Below are positions 1-7,037 of a stretch of 35,574 nt of DNA, piece after piece (position 1 is the stretch's first letter; each line of letters starts with the position of its first letter). The translations under genes and the position numbers were made by a program. Source of the stretch: an uncultured Bacteroidales bacterium (lineage in GTDB: Bacteria; Bacteroidota; Bacteroidia; Bacteroidales; Bacteroidaceae); NCBI GenBank assembly GCA_902760315.1, contig CACWFV010000019.1, positions 1 through 35,574 of the forward strand, in the 5' to 3' direction. Below the pieces are notes generated by a model that was given only the letters and a program-made list of their open reading frames with translations, was not told the origin of the DNA and did not search any database.

Positions 1-1
1 T

Positions 2-643
2 GAGTCCATCAACCGTTTGGGTCTCGACGTCATCATGCAGCGTTACGGCAACCTCTTCGAGATGTACGAGGAGATTACCGACGTATTCCCTGGCGATGTA
101 GCCAACGAAATCAACGGCGTGAAGTACTACAAGCCCATGATGATCTATCCCGCCATCCACTACACCATGGGTGGTATCTGGGTAGACTACGAGCTGCAGA
201 CCACCATCCCCGGCCTGTTCGCTATCGGTGAGTGCAACTTCTCCGACCACGGTGCCAACCGTCTGGGTGCTTCTGCACTGATGCAGGGCTTGGCCGACGG
301 TTACTTCGTGCTGCCTTACACCATCCAGAACTACCTCGCTGACCAGGCTGTATGGCCGAAGGTTCCTACAGACCGTCCTGAGTTCGACGAGGCGGAGAAG
401 GGTGTTCAGGCCGAGATTGACCGTCTGATGAACATCAAGGGTAAGCGCTCTGTAGACTCCATCCATAAGGAGCTCGGCCACATCATGTGGGAGTATGTCG
501 GCATGGGCCGTACCGCTGAGGGCCTGAAGACCGGTCTGAAGAAGATGCACGAACTGGAGAAAGAGTTCGATACCAACCTCTTCGTTCCCGGCACCAAGGA
601 GGGTCTCAACGTAGAGCTCGACAAGGCTATCCCTCTCGCGTAA
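2..643 (+). CDS. frdA: Fumarate reductase/succinate dehydrogenase flavoprotein subunit, 5'-partial and prematurely stopped
   Basis: This is the C-terminal part of the FAD-binding subunit that interconverts fumarate and succinate at the membrane. The frame is open from base 2, so the true start lies before the window. The substrate-site motif HYTMGGI and the flavin-site motif [14 protein letters not shown] are intact, followed by the helical domain. The frame ends early with DKAIPLA and a stop, while the rest of the conserved C-terminus continues in another frame from 642. From memory of the family, about 15 residues (RLRDF.xMGELxAYD) are missing at the junction, matching a deletion of about 47 bp. 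Followed by frdB, as is usual in Bacteroidota. The identity is very secure; whether the break is real or an assembly error is open. Confidence 0.9.
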   Translation, partial: ESINRLGLDVIMQRYGNLFEMYEEITDVFPGDVANEINGVKYYKPMMIYPAIHYTMGGIWVDYELQTTIPGLFAIGECNFSDHGANRLGASALMQGLADGYFVLPYTIQNYLADQAVWPKVPTDRPEFDEAEKGVQAEIDRLMNIKGKRSVDSIHKELGHIMWEYVGMGRTAEGLKTGLKKMHELEKEFDTNLFVPGTKEGLNVELDKAIPLA

Positions 644-830
644 CGAGAGCTGCGGTGGTCACTTCCGCGAGGAGTACCAGACCGAGGAAGGCGAGGCCAA
701 GCGCGACGACGAGAACTACTTCTACGTAGGCTGCTGGGAGTACAAGGGCAAGGGCAACGAGCCTGAGCTCATCAAGGAGCCACTGGAGTACGAGGCTATT
801 AAGGTTCAAACCCGAAATTACAAGAACTAA
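642..830 (+). pseudogene. frdA: Out-of-frame C-terminal remainder of frdA
   Basis: Reading from 642 in the frame offset from the main frdA frame gives [20 protein letters not shown] and continues to KVQTRNYKN and a stop at 828-830. This is the typical Bacteroidota FrdA C-terminus, including the SCGGHFREE segment. It has no start codon or ribosome site of its own, so it can only be expressed as part of frdA. A frame change of this kind would remove part of an essential-looking respiratory enzyme, so a sequencing or assembly deletion is at least as likely as a true mutation. Confidence 0.85.
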
Positions 831-841
831 GAGGTCCAGTA

Positions 842-862
842 GACTGCGGCACCGTCGCAGTC
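842..862 (+). other. Intercistronic hairpin between frdA and frdB
   Basis: GACTGCG (842-848) and CGCAGTC (856-862) are perfect complements around a 7-nt loop. The hairpin lies 12 nt after the frdA stop and 23 nt before the frdB start and has no T-run. It is better read as an RNA processing or stability element than as a terminator. Role inferred. Confidence 0.5.
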
Positions 863-885
863 CCCACCTATAAATACTTATAATT

Positions 886-1644
886 ATGGCAAAAAATATC
901 AGCTTTACAATAAAGTTCTGGCGCCAGAACGGCCCCAAGGACCAGGGACATTTCGATACCCACGAAATGCACGATATCCCCGATGACACCTCGTTCCTCG
1001 AAATGCTCGACATCCTGAACGAGGAGCTCATCAACGAAGGCAAGGAGCCCTTCGTGTTCGACCACGACTGCCGCGAGGGTATATGCGGTATGTGCTCACT
1101 CTATATCAACGGTACGCCTCACGGCAAGACAGAGCGTGGTGCCACCACCTGTCAGCTCTACATGCGCCGCTTCAACGATGGCGACGTCATCACCGTCGAG
1201 CCTTGGCGCTCAGCAGCCTTCCCCGTCATCAAGGACTGCATGGTAGACCGCAACGCCTTCGATAAGATCATCCAGGCTGGTGGCTATACCACCATCCGCA
1301 CCGGTCAGGCTCAGGACGCCAACGCCATCCTCATTCCCAAGGAGAATGCTGACGAGGCTATGGACTGCGCCTCTTGCATCGGCTGTGGCGCCTGCGTAGC
1401 TGCTTGTAAGAACGGCTCTGCCATGCTCTTCGTATCGTCTAAGGTATCCCAGCTCGCCCTGCTTCCTCAGGGTCGTGTCGAGGCTGCCCGTCGCGTTAAG
1501 AATATGGTTGCCAAGATGGACGAGCTCGGCTTCGGTAACTGCACCAACACCCGCGCTTGCGAGGCTGTCTGCCCGAAGAACGAGACCATCGCTAACATCG
1601 CCCGCCTGAACCGCGAGATGCTGAAGGCTAAGATTGCTGACTAA
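886..1644 (+). CDS. frdB: Fumarate reductase/succinate dehydrogenase iron-sulfur subunit
   Basis: FrdB passes electrons between the membrane quinol and the flavin of FrdA through three iron-sulfur clusters. All ligands are visible in the 252-residue protein: a plant-type 2Fe-2S site with C62, C67, C70 and C89 (CREGICGMC), the 4Fe-4S motif [14 protein letters not shown] near residues 163-176, and the 3Fe-4S/4Fe-4S-type segment [13 protein letters not shown] near residues 222-234. Length and motif order match the Bacteroidota enzyme. ATG at 886 follows an A/T-rich leader (TATAAATACTTATAATT) with no Shine-Dalgarno, which is normal here. It follows frdA by about 55 bp and is closed by a strong terminator, so the operon probably ends here. 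Very secure. Confidence 0.97.
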   Translation: MAKNISFTIKFWRQNGPKDQGHFDTHEMHDIPDDTSFLEMLDILNEELINEGKEPFVFDHDCREGICGMCSLYINGTPHGKTERGATTCQLYMRRFNDGDVITVEPWRSAAFPVIKDCMVDRNAFDKIIQAGGYTTIRTGQAQDANAILIPKENADEAMDCASCIGCGACVAACKNGSAMLFVSSKVSQLALLPQGRVEAARRVKNMVAKMDELGFGNCTNTRACEAVCPKNETIANIARLNREMLKAKIAD

Positions 1645-1668
1645 TCCGCACACCAGTCTTTCTATAAC

Positions 1669-1703
1669 AAGAGCACCGCAGACATTCTCTGCGGTGCTCT
1701 TTT
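1669..1703 (+). terminator. Rho-independent terminator after frdB
   Basis: AAGAGCACCGCAGA (1669-1682) pairs perfectly over 14 bp with TCTGCGGTGCTCTT (1688-1701) around a 5-nt loop, and the right arm runs into TTTT. It lies 25 nt after the frdB stop. The hairpin is symmetric enough to serve the convergent Nudix gene as well. Confidence 0.9.
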
Positions 1704-1748
1704 GTTTGTAGCACAAATATATATCTTGACAACAATTGCGGTGCTCTT

Positions 1749-2288
1749 TTACTTCTCTGCTTCATCCGGCGTGCCCTCTTTTTCCGGCACTAAGAAAAAG
1801 CGCTGAAACTCACTTTCAAAATTGGGTGTCAATACCTGCCTGCCTATCGCATTGCGTATTTCCTCAATGGTCCAGAAGCGCCCACCGTCCAGCTCCTCTG
1901 CCGACGGACTGATGGGTCCGTCGTACGTCGTGCGGTTTACGTATACCAGCTCTCGCTCGCGCGTGCTGTCGAACACGTACTTCCCCACACGCTCCGGCGT
2001 GAACGCCTCCATGCCCAACTCCTCGCGCACCTCGCGCCGCAGCGCCTCTTCCGGTGTCTCACCATAGTCTATATGACCGCCTACAGCCGTGTCCCACTTG
2101 CCGGGCTGAATGTCCTTCCATTCAGGTCGCTTCTGCAGATATACCTCACCCCGTGAGTTAAACACGTGCAGGTGTACCACGGCATGCAGTAGCCGCGACC
2201 CGCTGTGACATTCGCCCCGCGAGGCCTTCCCAATCACTCGTCCCTCTTCGTCGACAAGTGGAAACAGTTCTTGTTCGTTATCTTTCAT
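1749..2288 (-). CDS. Nudix hydrolase (YfcD/isopentenyl-diphosphate-isomerase-like type)
   Basis: Nudix enzymes cleave nucleoside diphosphates linked to another moiety. The 179-residue protein holds a complete Nudix box, GHIDYGETPEEALRREVREE followed by LGM (residues about 85-107), with the glycine, the REVREE metal ligands and the closing hydrophobic-Gly turn. The N-terminal layout (DEEGRVIGKASRGECH, then LLHAVVHLHVFN and LQKRP) is that of YfcD-like proteins; the Cys motifs of true isopentenyl-diphosphate isomerase are absent, so no isoprenoid role is claimed. The substrate cannot be read from the sequence. Its start is 13 bp after the bcp-like remnant, and it is probably cotranscribed with it and the histidine phosphatase. 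Confidence 0.9.
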   Translation of the reverse strand: MKDNEQELFPLVDEEGRVIGKASRGECHSGSRLLHAVVHLHVFNSRGEVYLQKRPEWKDIQPGKWDTAVGGHIDYGETPEEALRREVREELGMEAFTPERVGKYVFDSTRERELVYVNRTTYDGPISPSAEELDGGRFWTIEEIRNAIGRQVLTPNFESEFQRFFLVPEKEGTPDEAEK

Positions 2289-2301
2289 GTACGGTGTTTT
2301 T

Positions 2302-2488
2302 TCACTTCAGCAGTTTTTTGATTTGCTGTTCTGTAGCCTCAGGCAGCAGTTGGCGTAAGTGACCCATACAGCCGTTGGCACGCCTCTTGTCCCAGCACCA
2401 GCTTGCGTCCGCGATAGTCACTCAGACGGATATCCCGTCCCTGTTCGTCCTTGCCCAGTATCTCAGGGACCTTGTCTCCAATGTTCAT
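2302..2488 (-). pseudogene. bcp: Remnant of a Bcp-type peroxiredoxin gene with an internal deletion
   Basis: From ATG at 2488 the frame reads MNIGDKVPEILGKDEQGRDI and continues through LSDYRGRKLVL. This is the N-terminal strand region of thioredoxin-dependent thiol peroxidases. Such proteins should continue with YFYPKD..GCT and about 110 more residues. Here the frame instead runs GQEACQRLYGS and stops at 2339-2341 after 49 residues. In a second frame, NGCMGHLRQLLPEATEQQI and a short lysine-rich end reach a stop at 2302, just before the Nudix start, and look like the end of a protein I cannot name. The peroxidatic Cys motif is absent. The simplest reading is a large internal deletion joining the start of bcp to the end of bcp or of a neighbouring gene. 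Confidence 0.65.
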
Positions 2489-2499
2489 ATTTCAGTTGC

Positions 2500-3909
2500 T
2501 TACTTTACCACCACCTTTCGGCCACTCTTGATGTAGATACCTGCGTTTTGAGCGTCCTCGTCAAGTCGCTGGCCCTGAAGGTTGTAGACTGTTGTCAGCG
2601 AGCTGCTCTCACCGTACTTCATGCTTTGTATGCTGCTTGGAGTGGCATCGTAAGCTTCAATGCGCTCTGTAAATCGCTGTTCGAAATCTGCTAGACGGTA
2701 GAGGCCGTCACTATTGGCATTAAGCCCCTTGAGCTCCATGTTGTAGACTATGGGCGGGTTCTGCAGTGAGAGCAGTGGCATCTGGCGCAGTTGGTCAGTA
2801 CTCTGATAAACCATATTCATGGCTACGTATTCCTGTCCGTCCTTGCCCAGCCATTTTTCAATGACAAGCTTGGCACCGATGGGAGTCTTCTCGATAGACG
2901 ATGGCAGCGTGTATTCATCCCATCCCAGCGCACCAAGCACGGAGCCGAGGTTGGAGTCATGGCCACAGAGGAAAGAGAAGCGGCGCTGCTCATTCTTCAG
3001 TTCAGCGAGCATCTCTTTCAGCAGCGGATGGGCCAGATTGGTCGACAGGGTGGGAGAGGTGAAGAGCACATCGCCGTAGTAGTCCTTGATAGTTGAGAGT
3101 TTCTGCCAGTCGCTGGTACTGAGGTCGTGCCCGAAGGCTGCTTTCAGGTTGTCGGGCTCTTCGTAGTATTGCAGCACGAGGGCATCGACAGCCTTGCATG
3201 CCAGGCTGAGCGAACCCTTCAGCGATGGTTCTTTGTTCATTGTGAGTGTGATGACAGAGTCGTCGGTCTTGAAGCTACAGGTGTCGCCCTGCTGGCAGGC
3301 TGCACTCTGACGCAGATTGAGCACATCCTCAAGCAGCGCGTATTGTTCTATCATCGCCTCACCGATACCGGCAGTAGTGCCGTTGCCGAACCTGTCGACA
3401 ATCTCTTGCATGACCACTTGACGGAAGGTCTCGTCATCGCGAGTGATGTTTGGCGAGAAGACGGGGTCCATCGTTCCGATGCTGTAGTGGTGCTCGATGC
3501 TGGCATTGGCAACTGGAAGCATACCGCTCGAGAAATACTGAGCAGTGGCGACGGTGCGCTGCATGGAGTTGGCGTAAAACCGCATAGCGCCTTCGGCAGG
3601 AACCTCGTTCTCCTGCATCAGCTTCTCGCTCACCAGCCACTTGCGGAAGAACTGGCCCATCATCGTCTCCAGCACGCCGCCACGTAGCGATAGTTCACTG
3701 GGTGCCGATGACCACTGAAACCATTCATGGGGCGTTATTCTGCCTAATGCCGACTCAGGACCTGACAGTGGAGAGCGAATGTTGTGCCGGCTCAGTACTA
3801 CGACTTGCTTCAGTGTGTATTTCTCGTGAAAACTTGCCGAGCGCTCCACTTGGCCGTTCGCTTCCAGTAGGCCGCATACGATGATGACAGCAGTAATTAA
3901 TTTTCTCAT
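2500..3909 (-). CDS. Secreted histidine-type phosphatase (histidine acid phosphatase clade 2) with C-terminal sorting tail
   Basis: Histidine phosphatases of this clade remove phosphate from sugar phosphates or inositol phosphates outside the cytoplasm. The 469-residue protein starts with signal peptide MRKLITAVIIVCGLLEANGQ. The catalytic loop is VVVLSRHNIRSPLSG (RHNxRxP in place of the canonical RHGxRxP, which is usual in Bacteroidota) and the proton-donor motif is FLCGHDSN. The C-terminus (VYNLQGQRL, then GIYIKSGRKVVVK) resembles the tails of the three large proteins at 11976-23019, suggesting type IX export. The frame is open to 3981, but that extension lies across the promoter at 3938-3945, so ATG 3909 is chosen. 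The substrate (phytate, glucose-1-phosphate or other) is not determined. Confidence 0.9.
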   Translation of the reverse strand: MRKLITAVIIVCGLLEANGQVERSASFHEKYTLKQVVVLSRHNIRSPLSGPESALGRITPHEWFQWSSAPSELSLRGGVLETMMGQFFRKWLVSEKLMQENEVPAEGAMRFYANSMQRTVATAQYFSSGMLPVANASIEHHYSIGTMDPVFSPNITRDDETFRQVVMQEIVDRFGNGTTAGIGEAMIEQYALLEDVLNLRQSAACQQGDTCSFKTDDSVITLTMNKEPSLKGSLSLACKAVDALVLQYYEEPDNLKAAFGHDLSTSDWQKLSTIKDYYGDVLFTSPTLSTNLAHPLLKEMLAELKNEQRRFSFLCGHDSNLGSVLGALGWDEYTLPSSIEKTPIGAKLVIEKWLGKDGQEYVAMNMVYQSTDQLRQMPLLSLQNPPIVYNMELKGLNANSDGLYRLADFEQRFTERIEAYDATPSSIQSMKYGESSSLTTVYNLQGQRLDEDAQNAGIYIKSGRKVVVK

Positions 3910-3937
3910 TTTTACTTGTATTTTATGTATTTGCGTA

Positions 3938-3945
3938 CAAAGATA
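3938..3945 (-). promoter_or_regulatory. Promoter -7 element of the histidine phosphatase gene
   Basis: TATCTTTG on the minus strand matches the Bacteroidota -7 consensus TAnnTTTG and lies 28 nt before ATG 3909. No clear TTTG is seen at -33. Its position argues against the upstream in-frame start at 3981. Confidence 0.6.
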
Positions 3946-4138
3946 CACTTTTTTAAGAAATTTCTCTAACCTTTGTACCACAAAAGATAAACGAATGAGA
4001 AATCAGTGATTTATATAGATATCACGCAGTAGCCTTTCTGGTGGCTATTTGGGGTCTATGGTGCTGACGGACTTGTCAGCCACGAGCAACTACCCGCCCT
4101 ATTTTAACTTTGGTGAAGAAATGGACATAAGTCAGTAA

Positions 4139-4516
4139 CTACGGCGGCAGTGGCTGAATGTCGGCGCCGGTGAGCCGCAGCTCCTTCTCCGGTTTGAAGC
4201 AGAGGTGCAGCCCCTTGACGTAGCTGTTGTCATACTGCCGGGGGTCGCTGCAGGGGCGGCCGTTGAGTCCCACCATCAGCGAGCCGATGCCCGCCAGTCT
4301 GACGCGGTGTGAGTCGGCCAGCAGGCGGGGCACGATGTCGCTGAGCTCGGCCAGCACCGCCAGCACGTCGCTGCGTTTCACACTGCAGTTGCGCTCAATG
4401 ATGCGCGCGAGCTCGTCGGTCTCTATGGTACCGAGGTTGACGGCGTGGGCAAACCATTGTCCCCTGTGTCGGGAACGCTCTTGGTTGTCTTGTCTTAATC
4501 GATAGAATACACTCAT
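4139..4516 (-). CDS. HU-like (HU-HIG type) DNA-binding protein next to VapE gene
   Basis: The 125-residue protein belongs to the HU/IHF-like family that bends or coats DNA. It starts MSVFYRLRQDNQ, contains ERNCSVKRSDVLAVLAEL and the HU-type segment VRLAGIGSLMVGL, and ends in a proline-rich tail. The second HU-like protein at 23094-23528 shares the start MSVYYRL and QRNCTVKRSDVLAVIEEL, so the two are paralogues. It is the last gene of the minus-strand cassette, 85 bp after the VapE gene, with a structured intergenic region between. Such proteins often accompany VapE-type genes in Bacteroidota. The ATG is preceded by an A-rich stretch with a weak GAAAGGA. A DNA-architectural role in the cassette is inferred. 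Confidence 0.85.
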   Translation of the reverse strand: MSVFYRLRQDNQERSRHRGQWFAHAVNLGTIETDELARIIERNCSVKRSDVLAVLAELSDIVPRLLADSHRVRLAGIGSLMVGLNGRPCSDPRQYDNSYVKGLHLCFKPEKELRLTGADIQPLPP

Positions 4517-4539
4517 AATAACTGGTTTTTAATTTTTTC

Positions 4540-4562
4540 CTTTCACTTTCACAATGCCCTAT
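4540..4562. repeat. Left arm of an inverted repeat flanking the VapE gene
   Basis: CTTTCACTTTCAC (4540-4552) and GCCCTAT (4556-4562) recur in reverse complement as GTGAAAGTGAAAG (7002-7014) and ATAGGGC (6980-6986) on the other side of the VapE gene. The spacing inside each arm differs (3 versus 15 nt). This arm also sits in the leader of the HU-like gene. Confidence 0.6.
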
Positions 4563-4583
4563 CTACAGGGCGTTTGAGGGCAT

Positions 4584-4602
4584 AAACCTCTTACAGAGGT
4601 TT
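4584..4602 (-). terminator. Hairpin at the end of the VapE gene
   Basis: AAACCTCT (4584-4591) and AGAGGTTT (4595-4602) form a perfect 8-bp stem with a 3-nt loop touching the VapE stop codon. No T-run follows, so it may attenuate or protect the transcript rather than end it. A second nested structure (GCCCT 4556-4560 with AGGGC 4567-4571 or 4577-4581) lies between it and the HU-like gene, giving two possible alternative folds. Confidence 0.45.
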
Positions 4603-6671
4603 CACATTGCTTTCACACCTGCGTTTTCTGTTACGCCAAATTCGTTTTGAGTGCGTGTATGTCGACGCATGAAGCCACGGTTCAGCAACAAGCGCGACAA
4701 CCGTTGGATGGAACTGGCGTCTATGCGGATGCCTGAACTCACTTGGTGCATACGAGTCAGCAGTTGGGCGGCAGACAAGTAGGTGACCGCTTCACCCTCC
4801 TTGGGCAGGTGGTAGCGTTCGAAGAACACCTCTTCCAGCACGTCAAACTGCTGGAATGCCGCGTTCTGCTGTTGTATACGTCGCTCCTCGGCCTTGGTGA
4901 AGTGCGTGGGTCGTCCGTCGCGCACCTCCTGTAGCACCTGGGCGTAGAGCTGTTCGTAGTCGATGGTGCTGCGGGTGTCGATGACTCCCGTGGTGCGGAC
5001 GCAGAGGAAGCGGCGCGAACCGGTGGTGTCGGTCAGCGGCGTAGGGTCGTTGGTAGTGCCTATGAAGGTGGCATAGCGCTGGCGGCACTGCACCTGCGAG
5101 TCGTAGAGCTTGCGCATCTTGACGTCGCTCTTCTGCAGGATGTGCTTGAGGAATGCACTCTGGCGGTTCGACAGGCTGTCGTACTCGTCGATGTTGATCA
5201 GACAGAAGCGCGTCAGCATCTGTTCGGCACTGTTGCGGTTGGCAAAGTCGATACGGTCGGTGTAGTAGTCGCGCAACGGCTCCGGCAGCAGCAGCCGGCA
5301 GAAGGTTGACTTGCCGTCGCCCTGTGCACCGATGAGCAGCGGCACCATGGCATTGCCGTACTCGCCGTTGCGCCCCAGCCACTGGGCTACCATGGCACGC
5401 AGCCAGACGGCAAAGTCGTGTGGCCAGTACTCGTTTTGCGTCGGCACACGCTGTGCCAGCTCAGCAATGCGGTCGTAGCCGTCCCAGCGGGGCAGCTGGT
5501 TCAGAAAGTCGATGATGGGGTCGTAGTCGTGCACCCACGTAGAGTCCACATAGCGCTTCACGTCCTTGTCCCACGCCTCGATGCCTTCCGACAGGGCCTC
5601 CATGGTGATGGTGGCCATGGCGTGGCGGTCCAGCGGCTGCCAGTCGGCCACCATCTCACCCCGTGCTATATACTCCACGCTATCGCTGATGACGTTGCGA
5701 CGTAGCAGGTAGCGTTCCCGCATGAACTGTTTCAGCAGTTCCATGTGCAGCGTGAAGTAGGGCAGCGCGTCCTCCTTGCGCTCCAGCAGTTGCGGGCGCT
5801 GGTAGCTCATGCCGTAGACATTGCGGAACGTGCGGCGCACCAGCACCTCGTAGTCCCGGTACTGACTCATGTGCATCAGACGGCGCAAACAGAACTCTGC
5901 CTCCAGGCCGTTACGAAGCGTCTTCTTAGCCAGTTCCTCCAGCAGCAGGTCCAGCTCCTGATGGTTCTCGGCCAGCACCTCGGCATAGCAGAACTGGAAG
6001 CGCACCATCTGCATCTGGCGTTCGTCATAGCCGGGCAGACGGTCGCCGGGCAGCAATGGCGCTGCAGCCGTTCTGCGGCGCAGACTCATGGCCAGCGGCT
6101 CGGTGGGCTGGGCCAGCACGAAGGCCGTGGCGTGCTCGTTGAGGTATGCCTCCGCGTCGTGACTCATGCGACAGCGTCGGCCACCGTCACCGATGTTTGG
6201 GCGAATACCTGTCTGGGCCTCATAGAAGCGTGCCGCCAAGGCCAGCGCATGCTGGCGGAACAGCCGGCAGTCGGTGTCGGTCTGCGGCAACGTGCCGTCG
6301 GGCAGCGTCGCCCTGCATACCACCTTCAGCGTGCGCCCTGACGAGCCGCGGAAGGCCAGCAGCGTCTGCGGCAACAGCATGACGCTGCGCCGCAACTGCT
6401 GCCACGAGGCACCCTCACCGACTGACAGCGTCAGCACCAGCACACCACTATAACCATCGCCCGTGCACAGGCGCACGTCGGGCAGTACGGGCGCGCCTGC
6501 GAGACCGCACTCCTGACGGCTGTCACACAGCGCCACGGCCTCGCGCAGGCGCGCCACCTCGTGTTCGTACTTGTCGCCGCGGAGCAGTTCGTGCCACTCC
6601 TCAGCGCTCATCTCCTTCTCTCTCTGCTTACCTCTCTTGAGGGAGCACAATGTAAAAAATTCTCTTTTCAT
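4602..6671 (-). CDS. VapE-family P-loop protein with BT4734-like N-terminal primase domain
   Basis: The 689-residue protein has the layout of Bacteroidota proteins with a BT4734-like primase-related N-terminus (residues about 60-165), a helical linker, a VapE-type superfamily 3-like ATPase domain and a C-terminal winged-helix-like region. Seen directly: the VapE signature DFLNQLPRWDGYDRI, Walker A GAQGDGKST, Walker B CLINIDEYD, sensor segment FIGTTNDPTPL and the Arg-containing GSRRFLCV. Such proteins act in replication of phage satellites and genomic islands; the VapE name does not imply a toxin. The segment where the primase domain usually carries acidic metal ligands reads SGVLVLTLSVGEG, so primase activity may be lost. 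ATG 6671 is preferred over an upstream GTG at 6680. It lies behind two tandem repeat arrays. Confidence 0.85.
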   Translation of the reverse strand: MKREFFTLCSLKRGKQREKEMSAEEWHELLRGDKYEHEVARLREAVALCDSRQECGLAGAPVLPDVRLCTGDGYSGVLVLTLSVGEGASWQQLRRSVMLLPQTLLAFRGSSGRTLKVVCRATLPDGTLPQTDTDCRLFRQHALALAARFYEAQTGIRPNIGDGGRRCRMSHDAEAYLNEHATAFVLAQPTEPLAMSLRRRTAAAPLLPGDRLPGYDERQMQMVRFQFCYAEVLAENHQELDLLLEELAKKTLRNGLEAEFCLRRLMHMSQYRDYEVLVRRTFRNVYGMSYQRPQLLERKEDALPYFTLHMELLKQFMRERYLLRRNVISDSVEYIARGEMVADWQPLDRHAMATITMEALSEGIEAWDKDVKRYVDSTWVHDYDPIIDFLNQLPRWDGYDRIAELAQRVPTQNEYWPHDFAVWLRAMVAQWLGRNGEYGNAMVPLLIGAQGDGKSTFCRLLLPEPLRDYYTDRIDFANRNSAEQMLTRFCLINIDEYDSLSNRQSAFLKHILQKSDVKMRKLYDSQVQCRQRYATFIGTTNDPTPLTDTTGSRRFLCVRTTGVIDTRSTIDYEQLYAQVLQEVRDGRPTHFTKAEERRIQQQNAAFQQFDVLEEVFFERYHLPKEGEAVTYLSAAQLLTRMHQVSSGIRIDASSIQRLSRLLLNRGFMRRHTRTQNEFGVTENAGVKAM

Positions 6672-6722
6672 AGTTGTCACTTTTTTTTATTAGTTGTTGT
6701 TGTCTGTCTGTCAGCTGTCCCC

Positions 6723-6752
6723 GCCGCCGAGTCAGTTGTTCCCACCGGCGGC
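6723..6752. other. GC-rich inverted repeat upstream of the VapE gene
   Basis: GCCGCCG (6723-6729) and CGGCGGC (6746-6752) are perfect complements around a 16-nt spacer. With the two tandem arrays at 6769-6828 and 6833-6895 it fills most of the 366-bp gap between the VapE gene and the zinc-finger gene. No convincing TAnnTTTG promoter or coding frame was found in this gap. Confidence 0.4.
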
Positions 6753-6768
6753 TACAACTGGTACAGCG

Positions 6769-6828
6769 AAAAGTGGTACGACTTTTTGAAAAGTGGTACA
6801 GTTTTTTGAAAAGTCCTACGACTTTTCC
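6769..6828. repeat. Iteron-like array A: three 20-bp palindromic direct repeats
   Basis: Copies start at 6769, 6789 and 6809, exactly 20 bp apart: AAAAGTGGTACGACTTTTTG, AAAAGTGGTACAGTTTTTTG and AAAAGTCCTACGACTTTTCC. Each unit is itself a palindrome of type AAAAGT-N6-ACTTTT (imperfect in copy 2, perfect 7-bp arms in copy 3). Such phased palindromic units are typical binding sites for a dimeric replication or regulatory protein. They lie 98-157 bp upstream of the VapE start. Confidence 0.75.
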
Positions 6829-6832
6829 GCCG

Positions 6833-6895
6833 CTACAGCTGTCTCATCGCTGGCTGTGGCTGTCCCGTCGCTGGTTACAGCTGTCTCGCCAGTCA
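6833..6895. repeat. Iteron-like array B: three 21-bp direct repeats
   Basis: Copies start at 6833, 6854 and 6875: CTACAGCTGTCTCATCGCTG(G), CTGTGGCTGTCCCGTCGCTG(G) and TTACAGCTGTCTCGCCAGTC(A). Two copies contain the CAGCTG palindrome and a further CAGCT follows at about 6899. The array follows array A after 4 bp and differs from it in sequence, so two different proteins, or two surfaces of one, may bind here. Confidence 0.6.
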
Positions 6896-6979
6896 GAACA
6901 GCTACCTTCTCACTGTGAAAGGTTTGTGAAACGTTGGAACGCCCACCCGCGCCCACACATGCCCGCGAAACCTTTATAA

Positions 6980-7014
6980 ATAGGGCTTTTCGCAGCCGAG
7001 TGTGAAAGTGAAAG
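6980..7014. repeat. Right arm of the inverted repeat flanking the VapE gene
   Basis: ATAGGGC (6980-6986) and GTGAAAGTGAAAG (7002-7014) are exact reverse complements of GCCCTAT (4556-4562) and CTTTCACTTTCAC (4540-4552). The arm lies between the zinc-finger gene and the tandem arrays. Together the arms bracket the VapE gene and its upstream repeats as one unit of about 2.5 kb. Confidence 0.6.
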
Positions 7015-7037
7015 CATTTTTTTGAAAACCGTTTTCC

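Noticed and set aside
3910-3981. 24-residue N-terminal extension of the histidine phosphatase
   Set aside because: It crosses the -7 promoter box and would bury the signal peptide; ATG 3909 fits better.
4063-4080. GCTGAC/GTCAGC hairpin after the HU-like gene as its terminator
   Set aside because: The stem is only 6 bp and no T-run follows on the minus strand.
4602-6671. VapE read as a VapBC-like toxin
   Set aside because: The name is historical; the motifs are those of a P-loop ATPase with a primase-like domain.
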